A stretch of DNA of 64,000 nt from a bacterium (GCA_021799575.1 JAJZAD010000003.1:1-64000); one strand, 5' to 3'; shown: positions 16,373-25,494, numbered from the stretch's first letter. A program made the numbers and translations. The notes: generated by a model from the sequence alone, not told the origin.

Positions 16373-16404
16373 AGTATCCTCGCTTGTTTCAGGCTATTTT
16401 ACTA

Positions 16405-16432
16405 ATTTTATTGGCAAAATAGCAAATGTAAA
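16405..16432 (-). promoter_or_regulatory. Promoter of the dcd/tmk-thyX operon
   Basis: On the minus strand TTTACA (16427-16432), a 16-base spacer and TAAAAT (16405-16410), ending about 30 bases before the TTG start of dcd. Confidence 0.55.
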
Positions 16433-16504
16433 AACCACCACTAATGTGCCGCTCGAAAAGGCTATGACTTCGGTTATAATTAATACAAGATTTCAAAAGG
16501 TCAA

Positions 16505-18208
16505 ATGTTTAAACAATTACGGTTTCGACACAGTCACGTAGTAAGTCTCATCAGTCTTTTGGTTTTAGTGTACGGGCTGTTTATTATTGGCAGTACTTTA
16601 GTTGGACAGTTCAAAATTCATCGGCTACATTTGTTAAGTTATTTCTCCATTGACGTTCACATATTGTTTGGCTTGGGCTTTGTTTATCTGAGCCTATTGT
16701 TACTGAAACGTAAACGCAACGCATTATATCTGGCTACCGTTGCTTTTGCGGTTTTATTAGCAGATGGAATAGTGGAGATCGCATTACATCCGGCTAGCCA
16801 TAAATTAAATTTTGCCATAACTGTTAATTACATTATTTTACCGGTCATTATTACGGCTGCGTTAATTCTCTATCGCAATGAGTTTAAAGTTAAAAGCGAT
16901 TTTCAGACTTTCATGGGATCGATTAAACTAGCCGTGGTAGTAATAATTATCACACTTATGTATGGCGTTAGCGGCTTTTTATTGATGGATAAGTCTGACT
17001 TTCACCAAGAGATCGGTTTCACTAGTGCTCTACACCACACCGTCGACCAATTCGATTTAACAACTTCTCAGCCTTTGATAGCTTATACCAAGAGGGCTCA
17101 ACTGTTTTTACATTCCTTATCAATTATAAGTATCGGTTCGATTGTTTTTTTAATGATTTCTCTGGTGCAGCCGGTTAAATCCAGATTAGGTAATGATGAA
17201 GAATCACGTAAAAGGATTAATTCGCTTATGGAACGATTCGGTGCACCGAGCGAAGATTTTTTTAAACTATGGCCAAGGGATAAACATTATTTTTTTGATT
17301 CCAGTGGCAATGCCGCTCTTGCCTATAAAACCAAACGAGGCGTGGCTTTGATTCTTGCCGATCCGGTAGGTGATGAAAATTCGTTTAAGCAGTTATTGAG
17401 GGAGTTTCACGACATGTGTTGGTCCAATGACTGGCAGCCTGCCCTGATACATGTTGACGCGAAATATAAGTGGCTGTATAGAAAAAGCGGTTATCAGCTA
17501 CAGTTGATCGGTCAAGAAGCTTTTGTTAATGTAGAGCATTTTTGTAAGCAAACCCGGAATAATAAATATTTTAGAAACATCGTTAACCGCTTCGGTAAGG
17601 AAGGCTATACGTTTGAAATTCTAAATCCTCCGCATAATAAGGCCAAAGTTAATCGTTTACGCGTAATATCCGACGAATGGTTATCTAAGCCGGGCCGGAC
17701 GGAAAGAGGTTTTGTAATGGGGTATTTTAGTGAAGAGTACCTTCAAAAGTGTAGTTTGGCGGTTGTTAAAGATTCCGCCCGGAATATCCAAGCATTTTTG
17801 AATATTATCCCTTCTACTAGTTTTAATCGAAAAGAAGTGACATATGATATGCTGCGCGCTGCGAAGTCTGCTCCACCAAATGTTAACGACTTTTTGTTGC
17901 TAAGTCTCATCGATTGGACTGATGTTAAAGGTTATAAGACCCTAAATATGGGCTTATCACCGTTAATCGGTTTAGACGATTCGCAGGCGGACAACGGCCT
18001 TATCACTAGCGTGCTTAGGTTTGCCTATACGAATGGCGATAGGTTTTACTCGTTTAGTGGTCTTAAAAGGTTTAAAAGCAAATATGAACCCGAATGGGTT
18101 GATAAAATGATTGGCTTTAAGGGAGGGCTTAGAGGCTTCAGCAAAGCCATGAACGCATTACTGCCAGCCATGAGTGTCTCTTCCGGTCTAAAGCGCAAGT
18201 CGGATTGA
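16505..18208 (+). CDS. MprF-like membrane protein with DUF2156 aminoacyltransferase domain
   Basis: The 567-residue product has about six membrane helices in the first 220 residues and a cytosolic GNAT-like C-terminal domain (about 240-550) with phosphatidylglycerol lysyltransferase (DUF2156) hallmarks: LWPRDKHYFFDSSG, VALILADPVGDE, FVMGYFSE, AFLNIIPS and the closing FSGLKRFKSKYEPEW. Such enzymes transfer an amino acid from aminoacyl-tRNA to lipid, lowering surface charge. The N-terminal flippase half is much shorter than in full MprF. A TATAAT at 16475-16480 precedes it. The 3' end overlaps the convergent rplA by 21 bases. The amino acid used is unknown. Confidence 0.85.
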   Translation: MFKQLRFRHSHVVSLISLLVLVYGLFIIGSTLVGQFKIHRLHLLSYFSIDVHILFGLGFVYLSLLLLKRKRNALYLATVAFAVLLADGIVEIALHPASHKLNFAITVNYIILPVIITAALILYRNEFKVKSDFQTFMGSIKLAVVVIIITLMYGVSGFLLMDKSDFHQEIGFTSALHHTVDQFDLTTSQPLIAYTKRAQLFLHSLSIISIGSIVFLMISLVQPVKSRLGNDEESRKRINSLMERFGAPSEDFFKLWPRDKHYFFDSSGNAALAYKTKRGVALILADPVGDENSFKQLLREFHDMCWSNDWQPALIHVDAKYKWLYRKSGYQLQLIGQEAFVNVEHFCKQTRNNKYFRNIVNRFGKEGYTFEILNPPHNKAKVNRLRVISDEWLSKPGRTERGFVMGYFSEEYLQKCSLAVVKDSARNIQAFLNIIPSTSFNRKEVTYDMLRAAKSAPPNVNDFLLLSLIDWTDVKGYKTLNMGLSPLIGLDDSQADNGLITSVLRFAYTNGDRFYSFSGLKRFKSKYEPEWVDKMIGFKGGLRGFSKAMNALLPAMSVSSGLKRKSD

Positions 18209-19081
18209 TGGCCCCATTGAAGTACTTAGGTATGCGCTTAAGACGTAGGTGCTTTTAACGGATGCCGGTTTATTAGATTTTATACTGTTTAATACGGCTG
18301 TTAAGTTGTTTAAGATTTTAGTCGGTGCGAAACTAACTTTACCGATCGGAATGTGCAAGTTGCCGCCACTATCTACGCGGTATTCGACCCTACCCGATTT
18401 AGCTTCGCTTACCGCTTTAGCTATATCGTTAGTGACCGAACCGCTTTTAGGATTAGGCATTAGACCCCTGGGGCCGAGTGCTCGTGCGTATTTTCCCAGT
18501 TTAGGCATTTGACTCGGAGTAGAAATGAGAATATCAAAACTGTAACTGCCGGCCTCAAGTTCTTTGATCACCTCGTTTTCTCCTACTAAATCGGCTCCGG
18601 CGTCAACTGCCGTTTTAGCGTCATCTCCTGATACAAACACCGCTACTCGTACTTCCTTACCACTACCTTCCGGTAACAGTACACTGTCGCGGATGTTTTG
18701 GTCTGATTGTTTTGGATCCACATTCAAATGCACATGCAATTCGACTGTAGCATCGAACTTTACGGGGTTTGTCTTACTTATCAGTTGACTGGCCTCTTTG
18801 AGCTCGTACGTTTTGGATTTATCAATCAACTTATATATGTCACGATAAGACTTCGATCGTCTTTCGAGCAATGATCGGGTTTGTTTAGGCTTAGGTATAG
18901 GCGTATTGGTGTCTTCTTTGTTCTCCAATAGTCTGGCTTTTTTAGCTTGTTTGGCTCTAGCTTCTGCTAAAGACTTTGAACTGCGTTTGCCGGCTTTTGC
19001 TACAGCCGGATTTTCATTCTTAACAGGATTTTTGGTTTCAGCGGGTTGCTGGTCCTGCTTTTGCTTACTCTTATCTGTCAT
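18188..19081 (-). CDS. rplA: 50S ribosomal protein L1 with long basic N-terminal extension
   Basis: The conserved L1 domain begins about residue 75 ([20 protein letters not shown]) and contains [16 protein letters not shown], the hinge and the signature [31 protein letters not shown]. The product is 297 residues against about 230 usual; the extra N-terminal 65 residues are rich in K, A, Q and P. AAAGGT precedes the ATG; no strong internal start supports a shorter form. It follows rplK by 53 bases. L1 forms the L1 stalk and typically represses the rplK-rplA mRNA. Confidence 0.95.
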   Translation of the reverse strand: MTDKSKQKQDQQPAETKNPVKNENPAVAKAGKRSSKSLAEARAKQAKKARLLENKEDTNTPIPKPKQTRSLLERRSKSYRDIYKLIDKSKTYELKEASQLISKTNPVKFDATVELHVHLNVDPKQSDQNIRDSVLLPEGSGKEVRVAVFVSGDDAKTAVDAGADLVGENEVIKELEAGSYSFDILISTPSQMPKLGKYARALGPRGLMPNPKSGSVTNDIAKAVSEAKSGRVEYRVDSGGNLHIPIGKVSFAPTKILNNLTAVLNSIKSNKPASVKSTYVLSAYLSTSMGPSIRLAL

Positions 19082-19134
19082 TTCTTACCTTTCGTGGTAA
19101 TAACGGTTTTTTAGGCCTCCCACAATTTATTGAA

Positions 19135-19569
19135 TTAGCGGTCGTCTATTTCTACACCCATGCTGCGCGCCGTTCCAGCGACCATCTTTTTAACCGCTTC
19201 AATGGCGTCAGTATTCATGTCTTTGGCCTTTTCTTCGGCGATTCTGGTTAAATCGGCTTGAGATAATTTTTTGGTTATCTTTTCGCTGTTGGGCTTACCT
19301 GATCCTTTGTCGATTTTTAATGCAGCCCTAATCCGGTCGTCAGTCGGAGTTGATACGACACGGAAATTCATAGTTCTATCCTCATAGATTGTTATATGAA
19401 CTGTGACTTCAGACCCTTGGATGTCTTTCGTTTGTTCATTAAACGGGTTGATAAAATCCATCATATTTACCCCGTATTGACCAAGGATACTACCTACCGG
19501 TGGTGCTGGACTTGCTTGCCCACCCCTAAGTTTCATCTTTAAATTAGCTTTTACTGCTTTGTCTGCCAT
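19135..19569 (-). CDS. rplK: 50S ribosomal protein L11
   Basis: MADKAVKANLKMKLRGGQASPAPPVGSILGQYGVN is the classic L11 start, followed by MDFINPFNEQTKD and the RNA-binding C-terminal domain (ALKIDKGSGKPN, MVAGTARSMGVEI). The ORF track extends to 19665, but the ATG at 19569 has GGGAG at the right distance and matches the family, giving 144 residues. L11 forms the GTPase-associated centre with 23S rRNA. Confidence 0.97.
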   Translation of the reverse strand: MADKAVKANLKMKLRGGQASPAPPVGSILGQYGVNMMDFINPFNEQTKDIQGSEVTVHITIYEDRTMNFRVVSTPTDDRIRAALKIDKGSGKPNSEKITKKLSQADLTRIAEEKAKDMNTDAIEAVKKMVAGTARSMGVEIDDR

Positions 19570-19587
19570 AAAATCTCCCGATGTTAT

Positions 19588-19633
19588 CCGGCCAATTGAA
19601 CTAAACTTATCCCGAAGATTTTCGGGTGGCCGG
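19588..19633 (-). promoter_or_regulatory. Putative L1-binding operator hairpin in the rplK leader
   Basis: CCGGCCA (19588-19594) pairs with TGGCCGG (19627-19633); inside it CCCGAA (19611-19616) pairs with TTCGGG (19621-19626) on a four-base loop, leaving a 16-base asymmetric bulge. It sits between the rplK promoter and start codon, the position where L1 represses its own operon in other bacteria. Geometry is compatible, identity inferred. Confidence 0.55.
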
Positions 19634-19655
19634 TAGAGTTGCGTAACAGATAATA

Positions 19656-19684
19656 ATACTAGCAAATTAAGGAGTTGTTAGCAA
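19656..19684 (-). promoter_or_regulatory. Promoter of rplK-rplA
   Basis: On the minus strand TTGCTA (19679-19684), a 17-base spacer and TAGTAT (19656-19661), starting transcription just ahead of the hairpin at 19588-19633. Confidence 0.45.
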
Positions 19685-19968
19685 TAGATCTTTTAAGCTG
19701 ATACGTCGTGTCTGAAAGAGTAACTTTTTAACCGGACTGACACTCTTGGTGCGGTTTGAATGTGAACACAATAAGGCACGGCAAATTGGCTTTTAGGATA
19801 TTTGTTGCAATTAACTAAAACCGTACTGAGGTAGAGTCACTGTTCGGACAGTACCCGTAAAAAGTCAATGAGACCAATCTCTTAAGCTAAACTAAACTAA
19901 TGTTACCGAAAATATAAACTATTTTATTAATCAATTTAAATAATAATTTTTGTGTAGCGCTTAAATGC
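19685..19968. other. Intergenic stretch between nusG and the rplK promoter
   Basis: About 280 bases with no open frame, tRNA or known RNA motif. It holds an ACTGT-TCGG-ACAGT hairpin (near 19848-19861) and a weak AAGAGT/ACTCTT pair, but no convincing terminator. With the rplK leader it is the longest gene-free stretch of the window (about 400 bases). Confidence 0.5.
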
Positions 19969-20526
19969 CTAGACGCGTTTTACCTGCAAGCTATCTAATT
20001 CAACCGGTGTTTCACGCCCGAACATATTGACCAACACTTTAAGTTTGCCTTTTTGGACGTCAATTTCGTTAATCGTACCATCAAATCCCTTGAATGGTCC
20101 GTCAATAATATTAACTACCTCGCCGATATTATAGTCGATCTTGTGTTTCGGCTGCTCTAATCCCATGCGTTTTTGGATTTTCTCGATTTCTTCCTGCTCA
20201 ATAGGTGTAGGGTCGGTGCCACTGCCTACGAAGCCGGTAACGCTCGGTGTGTTGCGAACGATATACCAGGCGTCTTCGCTGAGTTTCATTTGCACTAGGA
20301 CATATCCTTGAAAAATGCGTTTTTCAACCACACGGCGTTTACCGTTTTTAATCTCAATCATTTTTTCTTTAGGTACCAAAACCTGAAAGATTTTATCCGC
20401 CATATCTAAACTATCCGCCCTTTGGCGAATACTTTCTGCGACCTTTTCTTCGTAGCCGCTGTAGGTATGTATAGCGTACCAGCGTTTACTGGTGTCATAT
20501 CGCTTATTAGTAGTTACTGTTGCCAT
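19969..20526 (-). CDS. nusG: Transcription termination/antitermination protein NusG
   Basis: A 185-residue NusG: the NGN domain contains KRWYAIHTYSGYEEKVAESI and FQGYVLVQMKLSEDAWYIVRNTPSVTGFVGSG; the KOW domain reads VVNIIDGPFKGFDGTINEID. It binds the RNA polymerase clamp and couples transcription to Rho or the ribosome. AGGAG lies before the ATG. It follows secE by 14 bases, the usual secE-nusG pair. Confidence 0.97.
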   Translation of the reverse strand: MATVTTNKRYDTSKRWYAIHTYSGYEEKVAESIRQRADSLDMADKIFQVLVPKEKMIEIKNGKRRVVEKRIFQGYVLVQMKLSEDAWYIVRNTPSVTGFVGSGTDPTPIEQEEIEKIQKRMGLEQPKHKIDYNIGEVVNIIDGPFKGFDGTINEIDVQKGKLKVLVNMFGRETPVELDSLQVKRV

Positions 20527-20540
20527 CTTTAACTCCTTTA

Positions 20541-20960
20541 TTAGTGATGGTTTCCTAAAATGATTAGTTTAAATAGGTGGCTTAAACCGAAATCTAGTGA
20601 TGCGAGTACTGCTCCGAAAACAATTGCAAACCCCAAGACAGCCACCGTTAAACGTATACTTTCTCTTCTTGAAGGCCATGTGACCAACTTTATTTCTCGC
20701 CAACTGTTCCTAAAGTATTTAGGTAAAATAATTCTACCTAAAAAGCTCAGAATTTTACCGATAATTCTAAAGGTTCTGTACTTGCCTAAAAACGAAACTA
20801 TTTGCCTGAATGGCTTAAAAATCGGACGCGTTATACTCTTTAATCTTGGAGGTTTGATAGACCTCTGTTTTTTACTAGTTTTAGCTGCCTTCTCGCGGAT
20901 AGTAACGGCTGGTCTAAGCTGTCTTTTCTTCTTTCTGGGTGTATTATTATCGTCCGTCAT
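20541..20960 (-). CDS. secE: Preprotein translocase SecE with long basic N-terminal extension
   Basis: The SecE core is at the C-terminus: NSWREIKLVTWPSRRESIRL followed by one membrane helix. Ahead of it are about 80 extra, strongly basic residues (KKKRQLRPAVTIREKAAK, RPIFKPFRQIVSFLG), partly amphipathic. The ORF track begins at 20981, but ATG 20960 has a GGGAAAGAGAG ribosome-binding region and the upstream one has none, so I take 139 residues. SecE braces SecY in the translocon. Typical single-helix SecE is about 60 residues, so the extension is unusual. Confidence 0.92.
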   Translation of the reverse strand: MTDDNNTPRKKKRQLRPAVTIREKAAKTSKKQRSIKPPRLKSITRPIFKPFRQIVSFLGKYRTFRIIGKILSFLGRIILPKYFRNSWREIKLVTWPSRRESIRLTVAVLGFAIVFGAVLASLDFGLSHLFKLIILGNHH

Positions 20961-20988
20961 CACTCTCTTTCCCGAACACATGGTTAAA

Positions 20989-21021
20989 TTAAAAAACCCT
21001 ACAATCTATTAAGATTGTAGG
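20989..21021 (-). terminator. Rho-independent terminator-like hairpin ahead of secE
   Basis: CCTACAATCT (20998-21007) and AGATTGTAGG (21012-21021) form a perfect 10-bp stem with loop ATTA; on the minus strand it is followed by GTTTTTT. It lies about 30 bases before secE and only a few bases after a plausible promoter (TTGAAA 21058-21063, 18-base spacer, TAGTAT 21034-21039). It could be an attenuator for secE-nusG, or end antisense transcripts arriving from the kinase gene. Confidence 0.75.
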
Positions 21022-21118
21022 TCTTCAAAGTCAATACTAACATTTAAGTTTGACTATTTTCAAGTACTTAATAACCTAAAACTATTCTAGATAAATCAAG
21101 TTAATATAAACTTAAGTT

Positions 21119-22594
21119 ATGCAACAAATTATAGTCATAATGCTCTTAACCGGAGCGGTGGAAATAATGCTAACTTACCTAAGCATTTGGGTGCATAGAA
21201 GACCGATTGCCATTCCGTTAATTGCTATTTTAAGTTTTTCTACGACATGGCTCATAGTTACTCAGCCCCGATACTGGTTTGTTTACGCACTGGCCTTTAT
21301 TTCATTATATAGTTTGTTTAATTTGTTTCGAGCTTATGCCAGTCATATTAATACCGAACACCTGAGGATGATTACCAGAAAAACGGCCTTAGTATTATGG
21401 TTAATGCAGCTGGTTATTGGCGGCATAGGAATAATGTTTTATTACGTATCTCCTGGGTTCAATGTTCCATTAGTGTTAATTGGTCTTGACTGCCTAACAG
21501 CAGTCAGTCTGCTGTCTTCAACTTTGCGTAGTGCTCATATAACGAAAACCCTACATTTAAAAACCAGGATAATTAGTACTGAGGTTCCGACTTTAACCGT
21601 GGCTATACCTGCACGCAATGAAAGTGAGTCGCTATATGAGTGCCTACATTCGTTAATCAATAATGATTATCCTAAATTGGAAATCTTAGTACTCGATGAC
21701 CATTCTACTAATAGACGGACTAGTGAAATAGTGCGTTCCTTTGCCCATGACGGAGTAGAGTTTATTCCCGGAACAGAGTTTAGCGAAGAATGGCTAGCAA
21801 AAAACTGGGCGTACCAGCAACTATTGGAAGCTGCTAACGGGCAGCTGATACTGTTCTGCGGAGCGGATGTCAGGTTTGACCAAACTTCACTACGTTTTCT
21901 GGTTTCGGCTTTAGTGTCGCGTAATAAACGCATGCTATCCGTAATGCCGCACAGTACTATACCCGTTAGTTTTTTCCGTTCGGTTTTTAAAGAACTAAGG
22001 TATGGGTGGGAGCTTAGTTTGCCGCGAAGGAAACTTGAACGTCCGCCGGTACTATCTACCTGTTGGCTTACATACCGAGATTTTTTAATTCAAAATGGCG
22101 GATTTAGGGGTATTGGCCGCAAAGTTTCGCCGGAAATATACTTCGCCAAATTAGCTACTAAAAAAGACCAATACAGCTTTTTTCGCTCTCCGCTATTGAC
22201 TAGCGAGAAAAATTTACCAGATCAAAAAGAAACCGCAATCAGGCTTAGGTATCCACAACTACACCGACGGATTGAGGTAGTAGCGGCGTTAGCTTTCTTC
22301 GAAATAATGCTGGTCGGGCTTAGCGTGTGGTATGCGGTAAATGGTGCCATTCATCAGTCTTGGATGGTATTAGCGCTTAGTTGTCTAGCTTATGTTTTGT
22401 TTGCATTTAACTTTTCCTGGCTTTATAGGCTGATTTACGGAAAATCTAGTCTGATGAGCTTTATTGCCTGGCCGTATGTAATTGTAGCGGATTTATGGTT
22501 AATGCATTTATCGATGTATAAGTATGAACTGGGAGAGGTTGTCTGGAAAGGACGCAGCATATCTTCGTCGGTTATGTTTCAGGATGCCGATTGA
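21119..22594 (+). CDS. Membrane-bound family 2 glycosyltransferase
   Basis: The 491-residue protein has about five N-terminal membrane helices, a GT2 domain from about residue 155 (TVAIPARNESESLYECLHSL, LEILVLDDHSTN, then LFCGADVRF as the metal-binding DXD equivalent) and more membrane helices after about 385. Proteins of this shape add sugars to lipid carriers or envelope glycans. The acceptor is unknown. Its 3' end overlaps the convergent histidine kinase gene by 16 bases. No clear ribosome-binding site. Confidence 0.85.
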   Translation: MQQIIVIMLLTGAVEIMLTYLSIWVHRRPIAIPLIAILSFSTTWLIVTQPRYWFVYALAFISLYSLFNLFRAYASHINTEHLRMITRKTALVLWLMQLVIGGIGIMFYYVSPGFNVPLVLIGLDCLTAVSLLSSTLRSAHITKTLHLKTRIISTEVPTLTVAIPARNESESLYECLHSLINNDYPKLEILVLDDHSTNRRTSEIVRSFAHDGVEFIPGTEFSEEWLAKNWAYQQLLEAANGQLILFCGADVRFDQTSLRFLVSALVSRNKRMLSVMPHSTIPVSFFRSVFKELRYGWELSLPRRKLERPPVLSTCWLTYRDFLIQNGGFRGIGRKVSPEIYFAKLATKKDQYSFFRSPLLTSEKNLPDQKETAIRLRYPQLHRRIEVVAALAFFEIMLVGLSVWYAVNGAIHQSWMVLALSCLAYVLFAFNFSWLYRLIYGKSSLMSFIAWPYVIVADLWLMHLSMYKYELGEVVWKGRSISSSVMFQDAD

Positions 22595-23715
22595 ACGGTT
22601 TTCGGTATTTCCCCAATATTTGGGAAATGTACACTGAATGTCGAACCCTTATTCAATTCGCTTTTAAAATCGATCGTGGCATTAGTCAATCTAGCTAATT
22701 TCATGGTCACGTACAGTCCCAGTCCGGTTCCGTGAGCATTACGTGTTCGTGCGTCATCAGCTCTATAGAATTTGTCAAAAATCCTTTCCTGGTCGGCTTT
22801 ACTGATACCGATACCGGTATCCGATATACTGACTTCAACTCCATCGTTTTTTTGATTAGCACTAATATTGACGTAACCTTTAACCGTATATTTTAGTGCG
22901 TTAGTGATAAAATTTTGCAGGATTTCGCGGACGTAAAGTTTAGAAGATCTTAGAATTTCCAAATTAGGATCCAACTCAGTTTTTATTTCCAGACCTCTTT
23001 TAGTTGCTTCGGGTCGATAATTACGGCTAAGCTCAATCAGTAAATCGTGCATATTGATAGGTTCGACTTCAAGTGTCAATTTACCCCGTTCGGCACGGCT
23101 TAAAGTTGCCAAATCGTTTATCATGTCGGAAAGATAAAGTATTTGGTTGTGTGCTTGGATTAGAGCTTGTTTTATTTGGGTTAAATCACCTACTCCTTTT
23201 TCGCGCTCTAAAATAAGTTGCGCATTGGATATGTTTCCCTCGGCTATAGTTATCGGAGTTCTAAGTTCATGCGATACTACGCTAATAAACTCATCGCGTT
23301 CCTCTTCCAATGATTTTTCGGTCGTAATATCTCTTAGCAGTAACACATATCCTTTCTGTCCGGTACTGCCATAGCCCAGTTTAACCGGAGCGATGCTCAA
23401 GTACAGGTTCGAAATACTGCCGTCGGTATATACCAGGCGCAGATCGCGGTTAGTAGTTGGCAGCGAGATCGAGCGTACTAGTTCTTCTACATCAACCGGC
23501 TGGTTGTTTTTGTCAATCGGTTTGAGAATTTCTCTTAAGGAATCGCCGATCTTAAGGTTGTTTCGATCTAGTATATTAAGCGCCGCACCGTTGAATAGCA
23601 CTATCTTTATTTGTTCATCTACGGCGATTACTCCGTCCGCCATGTTATTAATTAAGCTGGTTAAACGGATGTAAGCAATTTTATCCTGGTCTTCAGTTCT
23701 GTTTAGCGGTATCAT
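22579..23715 (-). CDS. PAS-domain sensor histidine kinase (orphan)
   Basis: A 378-residue cytosolic kinase: PAS domain (about 14-125; INNMADGVIAVDEQIKIVLFNGAAL), HisKA with the phosphorylated histidine in VVSHELRTPITI (H149), and HATPase with N-box LQNFITNALKYT, G1 SISDTGIGIS and G2 GTGLGLYVTMKLA. No membrane segment or response regulator gene is adjacent, so its partner lies elsewhere. The PAS fold suggests sensing of a small ligand or redox state. Spacing to the downstream metallopeptidase gene suggests separate expression. Confidence 0.93.
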   Translation of the reverse strand: MIPLNRTEDQDKIAYIRLTSLINNMADGVIAVDEQIKIVLFNGAALNILDRNNLKIGDSLREILKPIDKNNQPVDVEELVRSISLPTTNRDLRLVYTDGSISNLYLSIAPVKLGYGSTGQKGYVLLLRDITTEKSLEEERDEFISVVSHELRTPITIAEGNISNAQLILEREKGVGDLTQIKQALIQAHNQILYLSDMINDLATLSRAERGKLTLEVEPINMHDLLIELSRNYRPEATKRGLEIKTELDPNLEILRSSKLYVREILQNFITNALKYTVKGYVNISANQKNDGVEVSISDTGIGISKADQERIFDKFYRADDARTRNAHGTGLGLYVTMKLARLTNATIDFKSELNKGSTFSVHFPNIGEIPKTVQSAS

Positions 23716-23769
23716 TTCTAAACGCTTATATAATGTTTCTTGTATTACGTTAATGCTTATTGTAACTTA

Positions 23770-24498
23770 TTAAGCCTGATTTAAGCCATTAGATCCGAAT
23801 ATTAATTCCGGACGATAATTCTTGAGTCGTTTTCTCAGAATTTTAACATCTGGAGATATCTGCTCTAAGAATGACCAAAATTGCGGACTATGATTAAGTT
23901 GCTTGGTGTGTGCCAGCTCGTGCAAGATTACGTAATCAACCAGCTCCTCCGGTAGTTGTATTAAGAATAAGTTTAAGGTGATATTAGCTTCTCGATCGCA
24001 GCTTCCCCAACGGCTTTTTAAACGTTTAATCTTAACTTTATTTACCGGTAACGAATAATTATCCGACAAGATTTTAACTCTTGCCGGCAACAAAGAAAGG
24101 GCGTCTTTTTTTATTGCTTTAATTGCTGCCGATTTAGCAGCGGTTTGAACTAGTTCATTAGTAAAACTAATCCCAAGAGGATAGCTGATAACAATTTTGT
24201 CACCCTGGATCCTGGTAGTTATCCTAAGAGAGTTATTAGTCTGTTTTTTGAAATAAATAACCGATCTTTTGCCGATTGTCTGTCCGTGACTGATGAGCAT
24301 GGGTTTTATGGCGTGTTTAATTATCCAATCGGATCTAGAGCGAGCAAAGTCTATTCCCACTTTATATGGTGCGTAGTACGGAATAGATATTCTAACTTTA
24401 CCTTCAGGTGATATCGTAATCCTGACATTACGGTTTGCGCGGTTTTTAACAACTGTTAAACGTCCTATGGGTTGAAGCTCGAATGTTTTTGCGACCAT
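23770..24498 (-). CDS. YgjP/WLM-type zinc metallopeptidase-like protein
   Basis: A 242-residue DUF45 protein. The motif ILHELAHTKQLNHSPQFW supplies the zinc-binding HExxH and third ligand, preceded by KIKRLKSRWGSCDREANITLNL, a family hallmark. It ends with the helix SFLEQISPDVKILRKRLKNY. Members resemble the SprT/Wss1 proteases; the substrate is unknown. The zinc ligands here are intact. It lies 24 bases downstream of the P-loop kinase gene on the same strand. Confidence 0.85.
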   Translation of the reverse strand: MVAKTFELQPIGRLTVVKNRANRNVRITISPEGKVRISIPYYAPYKVGIDFARSRSDWIIKHAIKPMLISHGQTIGKRSVIYFKKQTNNSLRITTRIQGDKIVISYPLGISFTNELVQTAAKSAAIKAIKKDALSLLPARVKILSDNYSLPVNKVKIKRLKSRWGSCDREANITLNLFLIQLPEELVDYVILHELAHTKQLNHSPQFWSFLEQISPDVKILRKRLKNYRPELIFGSNGLNQA

Positions 24499-24522
24499 TT
24501 TTGTTTCTCAACAGATTCTTTA

Positions 24523-25188
24523 TTATCTGATTATAATATTGCGGCGACGGTTTAGATCCACTCTTCCGGCACGCGGATCTGGAACAAGATTCGTGAGCTC
24601 GGGTTTTGGTACCCCGCTGTTGGCATCATGAAGTCTAATAAGATTCATGTCGTTTAGTTTCTTCAGGATTGCGGATAACTGGGTATTAAAGACGTGTTTA
24701 CCGCTAATCACTACGTAATCTTCTATATTGGTCGGATTTTGCATTGACTCTAAGATTGAATCAAAAGTAGTTCTATCCAGCGGTGAAGCATATCGGTCGT
24801 CGGCTTTTCTGCGATCGCGTTGTTGAGTTCTTAAAAATGCCGATTCGATATCTATCTGCAACCATATCACTAACGGCTGAGCATGTAATTTGCGAGCTAG
24901 ATTCCTTAGGTTTTGTCTCTGAGCTGCCCTTAGTGCATTGGTATCATAAATGACGCTAATCCCGGCATTTAAAAACTCATGTGTCATGTAGTCCAAGAGC
25001 TGAGTCACAACTTGGTTTTCTTGACGGTCGTATGTAGGGCTCTTGAAGATCTCATGCCTGATCTTTTCGCCCTGCAGATGAGCTGCTTGAAGATGTTCAG
25101 ATAATTGTCTGGCAACGTAACTTTTACCGGATCCAGGGAAGCCGTAAAGCATAATTAATAACGGTGTAGTAGGCTCAACCTTACTCAT
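24523..25188 (-). CDS. P-loop kinase (AAA_33, zeta-toxin/PNK-like)
   Basis: The 221-residue product has Walker A YGFPGSGKSYVARQL (about 15-29), a second acidic motif VIYDTNAL and a LID-like arginine cluster RTQQRDRRKADDR. It resembles small kinases that phosphorylate nucleic-acid ends, nucleosides or sugars. The C-terminal 45 residues are basic and less conserved in type. No antitoxin-like partner gene is adjacent, so I do not call it a toxin. Substrate unknown. Confidence 0.75.
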   Translation of the reverse strand: MSKVEPTTPLLIMLYGFPGSGKSYVARQLSEHLQAAHLQGEKIRHEIFKSPTYDRQENQVVTQLLDYMTHEFLNAGISVIYDTNALRAAQRQNLRNLARKLHAQPLVIWLQIDIESAFLRTQQRDRRKADDRYASPLDRTTFDSILESMQNPTNIEDYVVISGKHVFNTQLSAILKKLNDMNLIRLHDANSGVPKPELTNLVPDPRAGRVDLNRRRNIIIR

Positions 25189-25420
25189 TACTGTCTATGT
25201 ATATCAGATTTAACTTTCAATTCAAAGCATAAGCTCATTTACAAAATGCTTAATAGCCAAAACACGGCGGTTTATTTAAAGAAGGCAAAGGTTTATTTAA
25301 TTAACTTCGGCACCAAATAATAACAAGAATACTATTTATCGGTAGTTAGTAGGGATCTATATTGCCGGATTTGGGAAAACAGATTTATATGCGGTATATT
25401 TGTACCGGGTCTATTTTTTT

Positions 25421-25494
25421 AGGGGTGTCCGTTAATGGTAAGCGGCAGCTCTCCAAAAGCTGTGCTGTCGGTTCGAGTCCGACCACCCCTGCCA
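25421..25494 (+). tRNA. tRNA-Trp (anticodon CCA), 3' CCA encoded
   Basis: AGGGGTG pairs with CACCCCT as acceptor stem; anticodon stem CAGCT/AGCTG encloses loop CTCCAAA giving anticodon CCA; T-arm GTCGGTTCGAGTCCGAC. The discriminator is G, the tryptophan identity base, and CCA follows. A TTATAT and TATATT lie 20-40 bases upstream as possible -10 elements. The CCA anticodon reads UGG only, consistent with UGA as stop. Confidence 0.95.

Noticed and set aside
19634-19968. A tRNA or small stable RNA between nusG and rplK
   Set aside because: No T-arm consensus, acceptor pairing or known RNA core could be found.
24523-25188. Zeta-toxin of a toxin-antitoxin pair
   Set aside because: The P-loop kinase fits, but no small antitoxin gene overlaps or adjoins it.
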